DNA of 50,883 bases from Candidatus Bipolaricaulota bacterium (GTDB taxonomy: Bacteria; Bipolaricaulota; Bipolaricaulia; UBA7950; UBA9294), in contig JAHITR010000056.1 in assembly GCA_018817505.1 (NCBI GenBank), forward strand, positions 1 to 50,883, written 5' to 3'. Both the position numbers and the translations under genes were made by a program. Shown here piece after piece: positions 32,884 through 41,907 of the stretch. The stretch's first letter is position 1; every line of letters begins with the position of its first letter. Below the pieces are notes generated by a model. The model did no database searches and had not been told where the DNA came from. It worked only from the letters and a program-made list of their open reading frames with translations.

Positions 32884-33492
32884 CTACGGGCTTTGGTTGG
32901 TGCTTATCGTGCCGCATGTGAAGAAGTGAAACTTGTAGTTCCCCAGATACTGGTGCCATTCGGGTTCAGGAGTGTCGGTTCCCCGATGCTCCCATGAAAA
33001 CGATGATGAGTAGCGAACGAATTCCCCTTCTGCGTTCACCAACTCAGCTTGCTCGTAGCTCAAGATTCGATACAGATAGGGGACACCATTTTCCAGGGAA
33101 TGGAACGATGTGCAGGGCTCCAAAGGAAGGAGCACACAAATCGGCAGCGGTGCAAGATCTGCCAGCGGTGACTCCTGCTCTGTTAGGAGCGCCGCCTGCA
33201 CTGAGGGAGAATCAACCGTCAAGAAGACGCTCACCACGGTTTCATCTGCTCCATTCAGGCCCGTCGATGTGAAGAACCTCAGATTGTCGTAATCGAGTGT
33301 GTCGCCCGTTTCATCAAGCAACGCTTCAATGGGAGCACAGCGCTCCTTCACGCGATCAATGAGTGCTTGACGATCGAACACAGTGCTCGACTTCATCGAC
33401 GTCGAATCTGAGTTTTGCTGAAGAAAGCACCCCGCCAATACTCCCAAAGCTGCCAACGCCAGTGCCATGACTATCACGTTTCGCCGTTTCAT
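32884..33492 (-). CDS. Lipoprotein of unknown function
   Basis: A 202-residue protein with a lipoprotein signal: basic MKRRN, a hydrophobic run and lipobox VLAGC with the modified Cys at residue 22. The mature part has no recognised domain. It contains LPICVLLPLEPCTSFHSLENGVPYLYRIL and an aromatic C-terminal region with another Cys. ATG 33492 is chosen for its GGGAGGG ribosome site. It is probably attached to the periplasmic side of a membrane. Confidence 0.75.
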   Translation of the reverse strand: MKRRNVIVMALALAALGVLAGCFLQQNSDSTSMKSSTVFDRQALIDRVKERCAPIEALLDETGDTLDYDNLRFFTSTGLNGADETVVSVFLTVDSPSVQAALLTEQESPLADLAPLPICVLLPLEPCTSFHSLENGVPYLYRILSYEQAELVNAEGEFVRYSSSFSWEHRGTDTPEPEWHQYLGNYKFHFFTCGTISTNQSP

Positions 33493-33998
33493 CGTATGCC
33501 CTCCCGTTTCGTGCGGTCGCACGCTCTCTCTTCCCCGTCGCGAGGCTGGGAAGGCGTTCGACGCGAACTCGATTCCACGCTTCGCCACTCCCCCAGTCGT
33601 TTCACTGCTGCTTAGCATCGTCACTTCTGGTTTTCTATTCCCTTGTGTTGATGCCTCAACATATGCACGACATCCTACCTCGCTTCATCGTGTTCTCACC
33701 AATGTCGATGGTATTCTTTCGGCGCCTTTCCCACCAGTTCTCAGGTGTGGCAAGGCACTCCTCGGGATGACCGCTTCGATTCGCGTCCCGGCTACAAGAC
33801 AATGAACGTCCAACAGCGCTTAACCTGGAGCTTGCACAGAAGTCAGCGGGGCCTCACGAACCATCGCTGGCACCGTTCGATCCGCCTTGAGGCATCCTCA
33901 ATCCAGCTGAAGAACCACTTCCAAGCAACGGTTCAGCAAAGTCAAGTCTGCGTGGCGCGCTTCCATTTCGAATGGCGATGTCCCGCGAAGGCGATATC

Positions 33999-34026
33999 TT
34001 GAGAAGGCTCCACCGTGTTATATAAT
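33999..34026 (+). promoter_or_regulatory. Promoter of the ArsR-MFS operon
   Basis: TTGAGA (33999-34004) and a perfect TATAAT (34021-34026), 16 bases apart. The predicted start near 34033 lies inside the inverted repeat. Confidence 0.75.
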
Positions 34027-34042
34027 CATTCAGTTATATAAC
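34017..34042 (+). promoter_or_regulatory. Operator-like inverted repeat overlapping the ArsR-MFS promoter
   Basis: GTTATATAA (34017-34025) and TTATATAAC (34034-34042) are perfect 9-bp inverted copies with an 8-base spacer. They cover the -10 box and the predicted start. A-T-rich dyads at this spot are typical ArsR/SmtB-family operators, so self-repression is likely. Confidence 0.7.
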
Positions 34043-34059
34043 AGGAGGATTCCTAGCCC

Positions 34060-35142
34060 ATGTCCCATACCAGCGAAACGCGCCCGAGCATCGAGATCCG
34101 TACCTGGCCAGGACTGGCAGTTTGCTCGGCATTGCAGATGATCCTGTTCACCGATGAGTTGCCAGGCATCGGCGAAGACTTCGAGCGCATGGGGCGTGGA
34201 ATTAACTCGGATTTTGCCAACTCAATCTTGCTGTTCTCGCTGACAAATATGCCCGAAGCACTGACGGATATGGCACTTCGTTCCCTTGTCATCCATCTGG
34301 AACCTGAACCGTTCTTGAATTGGGTGGACAACGTCAACGCGAACACGCTGGCGACCTGTGCCAATAACGCGAAGCATGGCGACAAAACGCATCGGTATGA
34401 GGAGATTCAATCAACAGAAGTCCCGCAATCAGAGGACCCGGCATCATGGGTACAATCAAAAGCCACTGCCAGTCAGCGAATCCAGGCTCGACGGCTCCTA
34501 GCGAACCCCTCTGCGCTCAAGGCGATGGCCTGCAAGACGCTTCGCACCTTTTGGTCCCCCCACTTCCGGCCGATCTACGCCAGTCACGACGCAGCAGTTC
34601 GTGCAATCGCCAACGAACCTCACCCGCTCCTGTCGCGCAAGGATCTGCCCTCACTTCTTGACGGGTTCACCGGACGCTCCATCGATCCCGCGGCAGACTG
34701 GGCAATCCCCCATGAGCGTATTCTCCTCGTGCCCTTACCCTTCATGGGGCCGTACGTGGTACTGATGAATGCGACCGCTCCTGAACCCATGGCCATTTTC
34801 GGGTTCGATGCACAACGTGCGGTGGATCTGAGAACAACCTCACTGGCCACACCCGATCTGACAAAACTGAAAGCACTGGCTGACGAAACGCGGCTGGAGA
34901 TTCTTCGCTTTGTGAGTCGAAGTGAACGTTTCGGGGGAGAAATCGTTACTCACTTGGGAATCAGCCAGCCAGGCGTTTCGAAGCATCTGCGCCTGCTGGC
35001 GGCGTCAGGACTGCTAAACGTTCGGCAAGAAGGGACATCCAAGTACTACTCGACGTGCGATGGTGGGCTGGATGCCATCGCAGATGAGATACGTCAGTTG
35101 AAAGCGGACTCAAAGGATTTGAGGAGAGGTGGGTCATCGTGA
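34060..35142 (+). CDS. ArsR-type regulator with large N-terminal domain
   Basis: The 360-residue protein carries an ArsR winged helix-turn-helix at its C-terminus (about 268-345: LKALADETRLEILRFVSR, GGEIVTHLGISQPGVSKHLRLLAASGLLNVRQEGTSKYYS). A long N-terminal region of about 260 residues probably senses an effector. That layout is seen in the DUF5937-type ArsR proteins. No metal-binding CxC motif is present in the HTH region, so the signal is unlikely to be arsenite or cadmium. AGGAGG precedes ATG 34060. It overlaps the MFS gene by four bases and sits behind a promoter covered by a dyad, so it should control both genes. Confidence 0.85.
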   Translation: MSHTSETRPSIEIRTWPGLAVCSALQMILFTDELPGIGEDFERMGRGINSDFANSILLFSLTNMPEALTDMALRSLVIHLEPEPFLNWVDNVNANTLATCANNAKHGDKTHRYEEIQSTEVPQSEDPASWVQSKATASQRIQARRLLANPSALKAMACKTLRTFWSPHFRPIYASHDAAVRAIANEPHPLLSRKDLPSLLDGFTGRSIDPAADWAIPHERILLVPLPFMGPYVVLMNATAPEPMAIFGFDAQRAVDLRTTSLATPDLTKLKALADETRLEILRFVSRSERFGGEIVTHLGISQPGVSKHLRLLAASGLLNVRQEGTSKYYSTCDGGLDAIADEIRQLKADSKDLRRGGSS

Positions 35143-36506
35143 ATCCGAACAAGACGAGCTGGAATGGTCGCTTCGAAGGCATGTTGGGTTTCTCCCTCGT
35201 CTGGCTCGGTCAATTTGTCTCGCTCATAGGCTCTCAGATGACGCGCTTCGGATTGTCGATCTGGGCGTGGCAAGTGACAGGGCGAGCCACTGCCCTTGCG
35301 TTAGTTGGCGTGTTCTCACTTGTACCAATGCTTGTCTTCAGCCCCATTGCCGGAGCCGTGGTGGATCGCTGGAGCCGCAAGAAGCTGATGATTCTTGGCG
35401 ATCTCGTCGCCGGGCTATCCACGATCTTCTTACTTGTCCTGTTCCTAATCGGAAAGATGGAGATCTGGCATATTTATTTCGTCGCCGTCGTTATTGGTGC
35501 GGGCGAAGCATTTCAGCGACCAGCGTACATGGCTGCCATCTCCACGATGATCCCCAAGAAGCATTACGGACGTGCGCAAGGCATGGTTGGCATGGTGGCG
35601 TCTGCGACGTCCATTATTGCGCCGATGGCTGCCGGCGCACTGCTCGGGTTCATTGGCATCCAGGGCATCATGACCATCGACATTGCCACGTTCCTATTCG
35701 CCGTCTCCATGCTGGGCATCGTTCACATTCCACGGCCAGCAGAAAGCAGCGAGGGGAAGAGGGCACGCGGCAGTATGTGGCGCGAGTCTGCATTCGGATT
35801 TCATTTCCTATGGGAACGAAAACCGCTTCTGTACCTGCTGATGTCCTTTGCCACACTCAATCTCACACTCACGTTTGCCTTCTCCATCCTCGCTCCGATG
35901 ATTCTGGCACGCACGGGCACGAATGAGTTCCTTCTGGGCGCCGTGCAGATGTTTTTCGGCATCGGCGGCGTAGCTGGAGGTGCCGTCATGTCGATTTTCG
36001 GGGCGCCGAGGAAACGCATTCGCGGTTTGTACTTGAGCATTCTCGGCTCGATGCTGCTTGGACCGACGCTGTTGGGTATCGGCAACAGCTTGCCAGTCTG
36101 GGCTGCCGGCGCGTTCTGCGTCGTCTTCTTCTCCCAAATCGCCAGCGGAACGAGCGGCGTCATCTGGCAAACCAAGGTGCCGCACGACGTTCAAGGCCGC
36201 GTGTTCGCCTATCGGGGAATGATCGCATCGATCGCATCGCCCATCGGAATGATATTGGCGGGCACATTGGCCGACTATGTGTTCGAGCCGATGATGCAGG
36301 TTGGCAACTGGGGCGCCGATGTCTTTGGTCGACTTGTCGGAACTGGTCCCGGCGCAGGCATGGGATTGATGATGGTGTTGGCCGGAACCGTAGGCCTTAT
36401 CTTGGGGCTGACCGGATTCATCGTCCCAGCCATTCGCAATCTGGAGACACTCATTCCTGAATGTGAGACCGAGCCCGATCCTAGCGAGGGGAAAGTGGCA
36501 GCGTAA
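35139..36506 (+). CDS. MFS exporter
   Basis: The 455-residue protein has about twelve membrane segments and the motif-A type loop GAVVDRWSRKKLMILGD. It resembles the MefA/enterobactin-exporter-like MFS group (FSLVWLGQFVSLIGSQMTRFGLSIWAW at the start, GVIWQTKVPHDVQGRVFAYRGMI in the middle). It probably exports a drug or small natural product. Its GTG start overlaps the stop of the ArsR-like gene (GTGA), so it is translationally coupled to its presumed repressor. Confidence 0.9.
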   Translation: MNPNKTSWNGRFEGMLGFSLVWLGQFVSLIGSQMTRFGLSIWAWQVTGRATALALVGVFSLVPMLVFSPIAGAVVDRWSRKKLMILGDLVAGLSTIFLLVLFLIGKMEIWHIYFVAVVIGAGEAFQRPAYMAAISTMIPKKHYGRAQGMVGMVASATSIIAPMAAGALLGFIGIQGIMTIDIATFLFAVSMLGIVHIPRPAESSEGKRARGSMWRESAFGFHFLWERKPLLYLLMSFATLNLTLTFAFSILAPMILARTGTNEFLLGAVQMFFGIGGVAGGAVMSIFGAPRKRIRGLYLSILGSMLLGPTLLGIGNSLPVWAAGAFCVVFFSQIASGTSGVIWQTKVPHDVQGRVFAYRGMIASIASPIGMILAGTLADYVFEPMMQVGNWGADVFGRLVGTGPGAGMGLMMVLAGTVGLILGLTGFIVPAIRNLETLIPECETEPDPSEGKVAA

Positions 36507-36584
36507 TCCTGCGTTGATCACTGACTAGTAGCCCACAGCACACTTGCGCCGAGCTGCCGCAAGCATGACCAAGCGTTCCCACAC

Positions 36585-37295
36585 TCACACAATCAGCTGT
36601 TTGCCGATCATCCCCACCATGAATCCGAGCACAGCGCCAAGCGCTGGCGTCCAATGTCTTCGCATTCTGGATTCAGGCGCAATGTGCTGGAAGATGAGAT
36701 ACATGATGCCCCCTGCTGCGAAGCTCATGATGCCAGCGGTCAGTCCGGCCCTGTCCTGCAAAACAAGATACCCCAATCCAGCTGCGGCAGGACCCAGTAG
36801 ACTCACGGCAAGAAGAGTGGCCAGGGCTCTGCGAGGCTTCATTCCTGAGGCACTGATCTCCCGGAAGGAATTGAATCCCTCAGGCAGGTTTTGCGCACCA
36901 ATGAATGCAGCGAGTAAAAGACCCAACCGATGATCGTGGACAAACACCGCGCCTAGCGAAATGGCTTCAGGCACGTAATCCATCAGCATGGCGAGGAACT
37001 GCGCCTTGGGGCCACCCTTCTTGCTCATCCAAACATCCAGAATGCAGAAGGCGACGCCGCCAACAGAGAATGTTGTAATCAAAACGACAGGACTGAGCGT
37101 GGCAATCCCTACAGGGGCAAGAGCAAAAGCGACTGCCGCAAGAAGAATGCCACCTCCGAAAGCAACCACGCCGTGAATAAATTCGCGTTTCGATTCTGTT
37201 TCAGCGGTCCCTTCAAGCCATGCCAGAAATCCGCCAACAAAGGCAAGGAACCCGGCCAGCCACGAAGCTGCAACCACGACTAGCAATGGGCTCAT
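36585..37295 (-). CDS. ZIP family metal transporter
   Basis: The 236-residue protein has about eight membrane segments. Two ZIP transport-site motifs are visible: DYVPEAISLGAVF in helix IV, where Asp replaces the usual His/Asn start, and AQNLPEGFNSF in helix V, where Asn replaces His. HIAPES follows in a later helix. Such substitutions occur in bacterial ZIP relatives, so uptake or release of Zn, Fe or Mn is possible but not certain. No regulator lies beside it. Confidence 0.83.
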   Translation of the reverse strand: MSPLLVVVAASWLAGFLAFVGGFLAWLEGTAETESKREFIHGVVAFGGGILLAAVAFALAPVGIATLSPVVLITTFSVGGVAFCILDVWMSKKGGPKAQFLAMLMDYVPEAISLGAVFVHDHRLGLLLAAFIGAQNLPEGFNSFREISASGMKPRRALATLLAVSLLGPAAAGLGYLVLQDRAGLTAGIMSFAAGGIMYLIFQHIAPESRMRRHWTPALGAVLGFMVGMIGKQLIV

Positions 37296-37345
37296 CGTTC
37301 AGTCCATTTCCAGGATTTAGCCGTTCGCACGAAGATGAACATCGC

Positions 37346-37765
37346 CTACAATCCACGAGGCGTAATCTGATATGAGAACGTGTAGCCCGCCTTGACTGTC
37401 TCATTCTCGATGAAAGCCCGGACTCTGGAAAAGTCGAACGTGTAGCTGTAGTGAGCACCGAACAGCTTCGACTGTTCTTCAATCGAACCCTGCCTCGGCC
37501 CCGTGCCCGTCCTGTAGCTCTCCTTCTTGAATCCAGTGCCGGCATCTCCCCCGGAAACGCCAGAACCTGATTCCTTGAGCATCTCTGTGAAGCGCAGCTC
37601 TTTGACGTCGTCATCCACGCGAAACTTTGCGCAGTAGGTCAGCTTCTTCTTTGACAGAAATGCCTTTCTCTCGGCGACAACAGCCTCAAATGAGTAAACG
37701 CCTCGCTTCTCGTTCATTGTAGCGGGCAACCCCTTGACGAATGTCTTAATCCCGTCGATCAGCAT
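37346..37765 (-). CDS. Hypothetical protein, possibly cytoplasmic
   Basis: A 139-residue protein without a signal or membrane segment. ATG 37765 is chosen because AAGGAGG lies eight bases upstream. Residues 1-60 are mixed alpha/beta (LIDGIKTFVKGLPATMNEKRGVYSFEAVVAER). Residues about 85-115 are Gly/Ser/Lys-rich, including SGSGVSGGDAGTGFKKE, and look like a flexible linker. The last 30 residues are aromatic (YSYTFDFSRVRAFIENE). I do not recognise the family. Confidence 0.6.
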   Translation of the reverse strand: MLIDGIKTFVKGLPATMNEKRGVYSFEAVVAERKAFLSKKKLTYCAKFRVDDDVKELRFTEMLKESGSGVSGGDAGTGFKKESYRTGTGPRQGSIEEQSKLFGAHYSYTFDFSRVRAFIENETVKAGYTFSYQITPRGL

Positions 37766-37857
37766 GGAAACATCCTCCTTGTAGCTGTTTCGCGAATCAT
37801 AGCGTCTTCGCGGGTTTCTTGGAAGATCGCGTCGCCAGCGCACGACAAGTAGCTACG

Positions 37858-38379
37858 TCACTTCGGGATTGACTGGATCGACTGAAGGGTTCTTCTCACT
37901 TCTGTGCCGAGAATGAAATCATGCACGGTTCGCTTGCCTTTCGTGATGACGACAACGCACAAGTACAGCACAAGCAGCCCGTTGGCAGCAATAAGCCCGA
38001 CCGCTTGCCCCACGCCTCCGATTTGCTCAGCCAACGCAAATCCGAACACGTGCGCCATCTCCCAAGGGAGGAGCTTCAGTGCGGTTCGTGCAAGGGATGT
38101 TGCCAGCCCGAGTCGCTGGCCATCCATCGATACCACCTGCAGTTTGAGTAGCCGCTTTCCAAGAGTCTCACCGCGAGGAGAGGCATCACAGAGAGCAAAA
38201 TAGGCCCAGACAGGAATCGAGAATCCCAGGACGATTGCCTGCCAAACCTCCCCAGGAGTCTCTGGCACAAGACCCGTCAGCTTCTCGGCAACAAATACCA
38301 TCGGCGCAAGGATAGCAAACAACAATGCGACGTCAATCCCGTAGGCGAATAGGCGTCTGGCAGCCAGACGAAAGCTCAC
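37858..38379 (-). CDS. RDD family membrane protein
   Basis: A 173-residue protein with the RDD pattern: FRLAARRLFAYGIDVALLFAIL in the first helix (Arg and Asp conserved), SPRGETLGKRLLKLQVVSMDGQRLGLATSLART in the middle and KGKRTVHDFILGTEV at the end. About four membrane segments. The GTG at 38379-38377 is the likely start because AAGGAG lies six bases upstream. RDD proteins are of uncertain function; some are linked to ion exchange. Confidence 0.82.
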   Translation of the reverse strand: MSFRLAARRLFAYGIDVALLFAILAPMVFVAEKLTGLVPETPGEVWQAIVLGFSIPVWAYFALCDASPRGETLGKRLLKLQVVSMDGQRLGLATSLARTALKLLPWEMAHVFGFALAEQIGGVGQAVGLIAANGLLVLYLCVVVITKGKRTVHDFILGTEVRRTLQSIQSIPK

Positions 38380-38532
38380 GTTATTCTCCTTTCGATACTT
38401 CCTGCCCTTTTGTCGCGGCACCATCACTCAGATGGAGGCCTGCCTTCAGTGGAACCGATCGTACCGTCCTCGACCGCTTCATCGCCACAATGCGTAACAA
38501 GTGTCGTCATGCGCGTTGTGGGTGTTTGTTGC

Positions 38533-38823
38533 CTAGGAAGAAGTCCAGCTCTGTTGCTGTGCTGCCCTGTGCTCGGCGATCAGGCTTTTGGGCATCATGC
38601 GGATGGCCAGCCAGACCAGCAAAGGCAAAATCAGCAAGTCATCAAGCTGGCCAAGCACCGGAATGAAATCGGGAATCAAGTCAATCGGCGACAGCGCGTA
38701 GGCCACCGCAGCCGCTAACATCCAGCGAGCCATCCGAGGGCAGCGAGCATCTGCCATCACCGCTCGGTAAACGCCGATTTCGTCCTTGATTCTCTTCACG
38801 ACATGCGTCAATCGTTGTTTCAT
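38533..38823 (-). CDS. YkvA/DUF1232 family membrane protein
   Basis: A 96-residue protein with the DUF1232 core MARWMLAAAVAYALSPIDLIPDFIPVLGQLDDLLILPLLVWLAIRMMP. It has two membrane helices around the SPIDLIPDFIP motif and a short charged C-terminus. Function unknown across the family. The ribosome site is AAGGTG close to the ATG. Confidence 0.88.
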   Translation of the reverse strand: MKQRLTHVVKRIKDEIGVYRAVMADARCPRMARWMLAAAVAYALSPIDLIPDFIPVLGQLDDLLILPLLVWLAIRMMPKSLIAEHRAAQQQSWTSS

Positions 38824-39017
38824 CGCACCTTGTGGCTCGCAAACGTATTTTCATGCCTCGATCCCGCTTCAGCATCGCAACAGCTGCGCAAGCATGGGAA
38901 TCGATTCGAGATTCTGCAGAACAGGTCAATCGCCTCGTGAGGCGGGGGAGACCCGCTTCGCGCATGTGCATCCGCCTGCGTCGCGGGCGGCACAGTGTGC
39001 AATCTGACCAACAGCGA

Positions 39018-39464
39018 CTAGGCGTGCTCACCCAGCTGCGTTTGCTCTGCTCGGGCTACGTCTGCGCGAGCGTCGGCAAGGGCGGTGAGCTTGCGGAGCG
39101 CGCGCTTGTTGTCTCCGGCGATAATGGCAGCCACTAGGTCCCCTTCTGCCTCAGCCACAGCAAGTCGCCGATAGTAGTCCATCGACTCCTTGAGATGAGC
39201 GACGACGATTCGCCCCGTAATCAAGGGATGGTTGTTCGTAATGTTGGCTTCTGGATAGCGAGTGCCATGCTCCAACTCGACATCAAGTCCCGCCTTGAAC
39301 GTGTGAGTGTCAATCTCCATCGCCGCCACATTGAGAACGCGAAGAATCGTTTCTGCCTCAGCCATTGAGATGGCGCGCTCGTCAAGAACCGACCAATCCT
39401 GAAGACCCAATTCGTGACAAACCCGTCGAACCTCTTCCTTGGTAATATACTCGGGAATCTTCAT
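39018..39464 (-). CDS. DUF5661-type protein
   Basis: A 148-residue soluble protein whose middle, FKAGLDVELEHGTRYPEANITNNHPLITGRIVVAHLKESMDYYRRL, matches the DUF5661 group (also common in phage and metagenome contigs). The C-terminal 40 residues are charged and helical (ALRKLTALADARADVARAEQTQLGE). ATG 39464 is chosen for its GAGGAGG ribosome site. Function unknown. Confidence 0.7.
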   Translation of the reverse strand: MKIPEYITKEEVRRVCHELGLQDWSVLDERAISMAEAETILRVLNVAAMEIDTHTFKAGLDVELEHGTRYPEANITNNHPLITGRIVVAHLKESMDYYRRLAVAEAEGDLVAAIIAGDNKRALRKLTALADARADVARAEQTQLGEHA

Positions 39465-39727
39465 CAGTGGTTCCTCCTCACATCCGCGCCTGCTCCGGGC
39501 AAGGCTGACGTCTCGTCCAAAACAAGAGCTAGACATCATAGAGCGAAGATGGAATCCGATCAATTGAGGTCCGCGGGATGTGCGCCACATGCACGTTGGC
39601 ATTTTGGGGCGGGAACAATCTGGTTGTGCAGTCTGATATCAACGTTTGCTGAGCCTATCCAAAGGAACCTATGTAGCGAATCCGGGCACAAGAGCCTGAT
39701 CGTGTCAGGTCGTGGGAAACAGAATGC

Positions 39728-40456
39728 CTAGAGATGAGGGTTTTCGAAACTAACGACACACCATTGTTCTGGTCGGAATGCAGCTTCCGGCGGCAGTGGG
39801 CCGGCCTCGATTCCGACAACCGTATTCAGTGGCCAAGTGAGCGTTTGCTGAGTAGCTGCTCGGTGCACGTCAAATCGAAACAGAATCCGCATGGGCTGAT
39901 GGTCAACCACCATGCGGTATTCCATTTGCTCCGGCTCTCCTAGATTGACGACCGTGGCCAGCCAGCCATTCGCCCCAAGAAAAGCCTCCCGCTCCGCAAG
40001 TGCTGTGTCAGAGAATCCAAGCGTACGGCAGCTCCAGACGAAGGGAGTCTCCAGGCTCCAAACTCCCTCATGAAGCCGATAGATTGCAGGGCCAAGTGCG
40101 TGCGACGCATGGAGGATTTCGATTGTGTCATCGCGGGCGATGTAGATATTGCCCACCACTTGAGAACCGGTCTGCGCCTTCACTCCAAGATACAGGGACC
40201 CGTCAGCATGCTTTGCATAGAGGAATGCGTCATTGGCAAGTGACAGCACAAGCGAATCAGCCCACTCGCCCGCGCCAACGATGCCATCGAGTACCGGTGC
40301 TGTCCCGGCTGGCATCGTGAGCCGATGTCCGTCTTCTCCCATGGCGATCACCATTCCTCCAAGAATGAGAACCACGCACAAGGCGACCGCAACATGATAT
40401 TTCCACTTGGACGTCTCGAGGCAACAGCCTCCGAGGCTACGATGAATCTCAGTCAT
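39728..40456 (-). CDS. Membrane-anchored or secreted CBM9-like protein
   Basis: A 242-residue protein with a membrane anchor or signal at about 18-40 (YHVAVALCVVLILGGMVIAMG). An extracytoplasmic domain starts APVLDGIVGAGEWADSL, the opening of CBM9/DOMON-like sugar-binding domains. It continues with DAFLYAKHADGSLYLGVKA and NIYIARDDTIEIL. Three cysteines are scattered. The start ATG 40456 has GGAGG six bases upstream. It may bind a carbohydrate or heme-like ligand outside the cytoplasm; this is inference. Confidence 0.68.
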   Translation of the reverse strand: MTEIHRSLGGCCLETSKWKYHVAVALCVVLILGGMVIAMGEDGHRLTMPAGTAPVLDGIVGAGEWADSLVLSLANDAFLYAKHADGSLYLGVKAQTGSQVVGNIYIARDDTIEILHASHALGPAIYRLHEGVWSLETPFVWSCRTLGFSDTALAEREAFLGANGWLATVVNLGEPEQMEYRMVVDHQPMRILFRFDVHRAATQQTLTWPLNTVVGIEAGPLPPEAAFRPEQWCVVSFENPHL

Positions 40457-40564
40457 CTGCTTCCTCCGCGCGTCGGCCCAAGCGGAAAAAAGCACGTCAA
40501 GACTTGCATCAGGGCAAAGCGTTTCGTTGAAGAGCCCTGAGTCTCCCGCTGCTAGCCGAATGAT

Positions 40565-40819
40565 CTACGGAGCCCACCGCTTTAGTTTGGGGATCTTCTT
40601 CGCGAACAGCCCAGCAACAAACCCGGGCAACTTCATCTGCTCCTGCATCATTGTTTTGACCTTGGCAACCATCTCGTCGCGCGTGATGTTTGGCTCAGTG
40701 AATTGCCCGTCTTGGTAGCAGTAGCTACAGTACTCGGTGCTTCTCGTGCCATCGGCATTCGTTCCGCCACCCTTGGGATCCTTCTTCATCGGCATGCTGC
40801 AGCTTTGACAACTACTCAT
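40565..40819 (-). CDS. Small zinc-ribbon protein
   Basis: An 84-residue protein beginning MSSCQSCSMPMKKDPKGGG, with a second pair in TEYCSYCYQDG. This is the four-cysteine pattern of the putative zinc-ribbon family often annotated as transcriptional-regulator-like. A basic C-terminus (LFAKKIPKLKRW) follows a helical segment. AAGGAG lies five bases before ATG 40819. Exact function unknown. Confidence 0.78.
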   Translation of the reverse strand: MSSCQSCSMPMKKDPKGGGTNADGTRSTEYCSYCYQDGQFTEPNITRDEMVAKVKTMMQEQMKLPGFVAGLFAKKIPKLKRWAP

Positions 40820-41106
40820 CGTGTCTCCTTCTGCCGCGTCTCCTTCTAGATTTTGCAGGGGCAACTCCTAGCTCACAATCCTCGTCAGATGCGGCGAAGC
40901 ATCCTACTGCCATGGATCCACGCGAACAAACACGGACCCAATCCTCTGAATTGGAGATACTGCCAAACGGGGGAGAATCACGCTCCCAGAGCTACGCAGT
41001 CCGGTGACAAATCGACTGCCGCTGATTGGGTCGCTGGGGCGGCTGGAGTCGATGAAATGCGCGGCAATCCCAGAACGCGATTCGCAGACGAGTGGAAGCC
41101 CCTCAC

Positions 41107-41907
41107 TTAGAAGATCAGCGCTCCGTTGGAGACCATGAGCACGAGCACGGGCAACATCGCATCGAGTGCGAAGTGCGCCCCCATGAGGAAGGGCAACGTG
41201 GTCGGCCTCCGGTCGATGACAATACCCATCCATAACGCAAAGGGAAGGTATTTTAGGGCGAGCCATAGATCGTAGCGCCAGTCAAGTTGAAAGCTGAAGA
41301 ACATGTGCTGGATCGAGAGCACTGTCCCGACAATCACGATCGTCGCCCATCGGTTTGTACCCGTAGCGCGTAGCCTCGGAGCCACATAACCCCAATAGGT
41401 AGGCAGTTCAGCCAATGCGTGCGTGATCGGCATTAGCACAACAAGTGGATAGATCGCTGCCAGCGGCAGTGCTTGAATCAGCATCGGATTAGTATGTCCG
41501 GAGTCTCCCCATAATGCCTTCGCTAGAAGAAGCCCCGGAGGCTGCGCCAACGCCGCAGTCACCGCGATCGCGCCAAACGCCCATGCGAGATCGACCTTCC
41601 AGGTTGAACGGTTGACAAAGTATATGTCGCGGAGACGCACGCCCTCTGACCGCCCGAAAAGGGCCATCAGGATGATACTGACAACGTTCACCACCGTGAC
41701 AAACCAGAGCCACCACGCCGCCGCTGCACGGATCGCCCCACTCTTCCCGACAACGGCAAATACGCCAGCCAGCGCAAGCAGCAGGGCGAACGAAAGCGCG
41801 GAGCGGACAGCGAGCATTCCCCACACGCGGCCCATGTGGATTCGACCGTCCGCAACCTGAACAGCAAGTGACTCAGGCGAGTTTGGCATTGCAGCTTGAC
41901 TGTTCAC
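41107..41907 (-). CDS. CPBP-like membrane protease relative
   Basis: A 266-residue polytopic protein resembling the CPBP/Abi intramembrane protease family in order of motifs: HALAELPTYWGYVAPRL where active members have EExxxR, SIQHMFF for the FxxxH motif and AHFALDAM for HxxxD/N. The catalytic Glu pair and Arg are not intact, so it may be inactive or act otherwise. I use GTG 41907, which has GGAG upstream; the frame is open to 42048 and the true start may be the ATG at 41880. Confidence 0.65.
   Translation of the reverse strand: MNSQAAMPNSPESLAVQVADGRIHMGRVWGMLAVRSALSFALLLALAGVFAVVGKSGAIRAAAAWWLWFVTVVNVVSIILMALFGRSEGVRLRDIYFVNRSTWKVDLAWAFGAIAVTAALAQPPGLLLAKALWGDSGHTNPMLIQALPLAAIYPLVVLMPITHALAELPTYWGYVAPRLRATGTNRWATIVIVGTVLSIQHMFFSFQLDWRYDLWLALKYLPFALWMGIVIDRRPTTLPFLMGAHFALDAMLPVLVLMVSNGALIF

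Larger units (their letters stand above)
33493..34059. other. Divergent intergenic region with the ArsR-type promoter/operator
   Basis: 567 bases. The right end carries the promoter and operator of the arsR-like gene. The remainder holds the unlocated promoter of the lipoprotein gene and no supported gene. The open frames in it lack ribosome sites and recognisable products. Confidence 0.5.

Noticed and set aside
40853-41266. Open frames between the zinc-ribbon and CPBP-like genes
   Set aside because: They largely shadow the CPBP-like gene in other frames and have no ribosome site.
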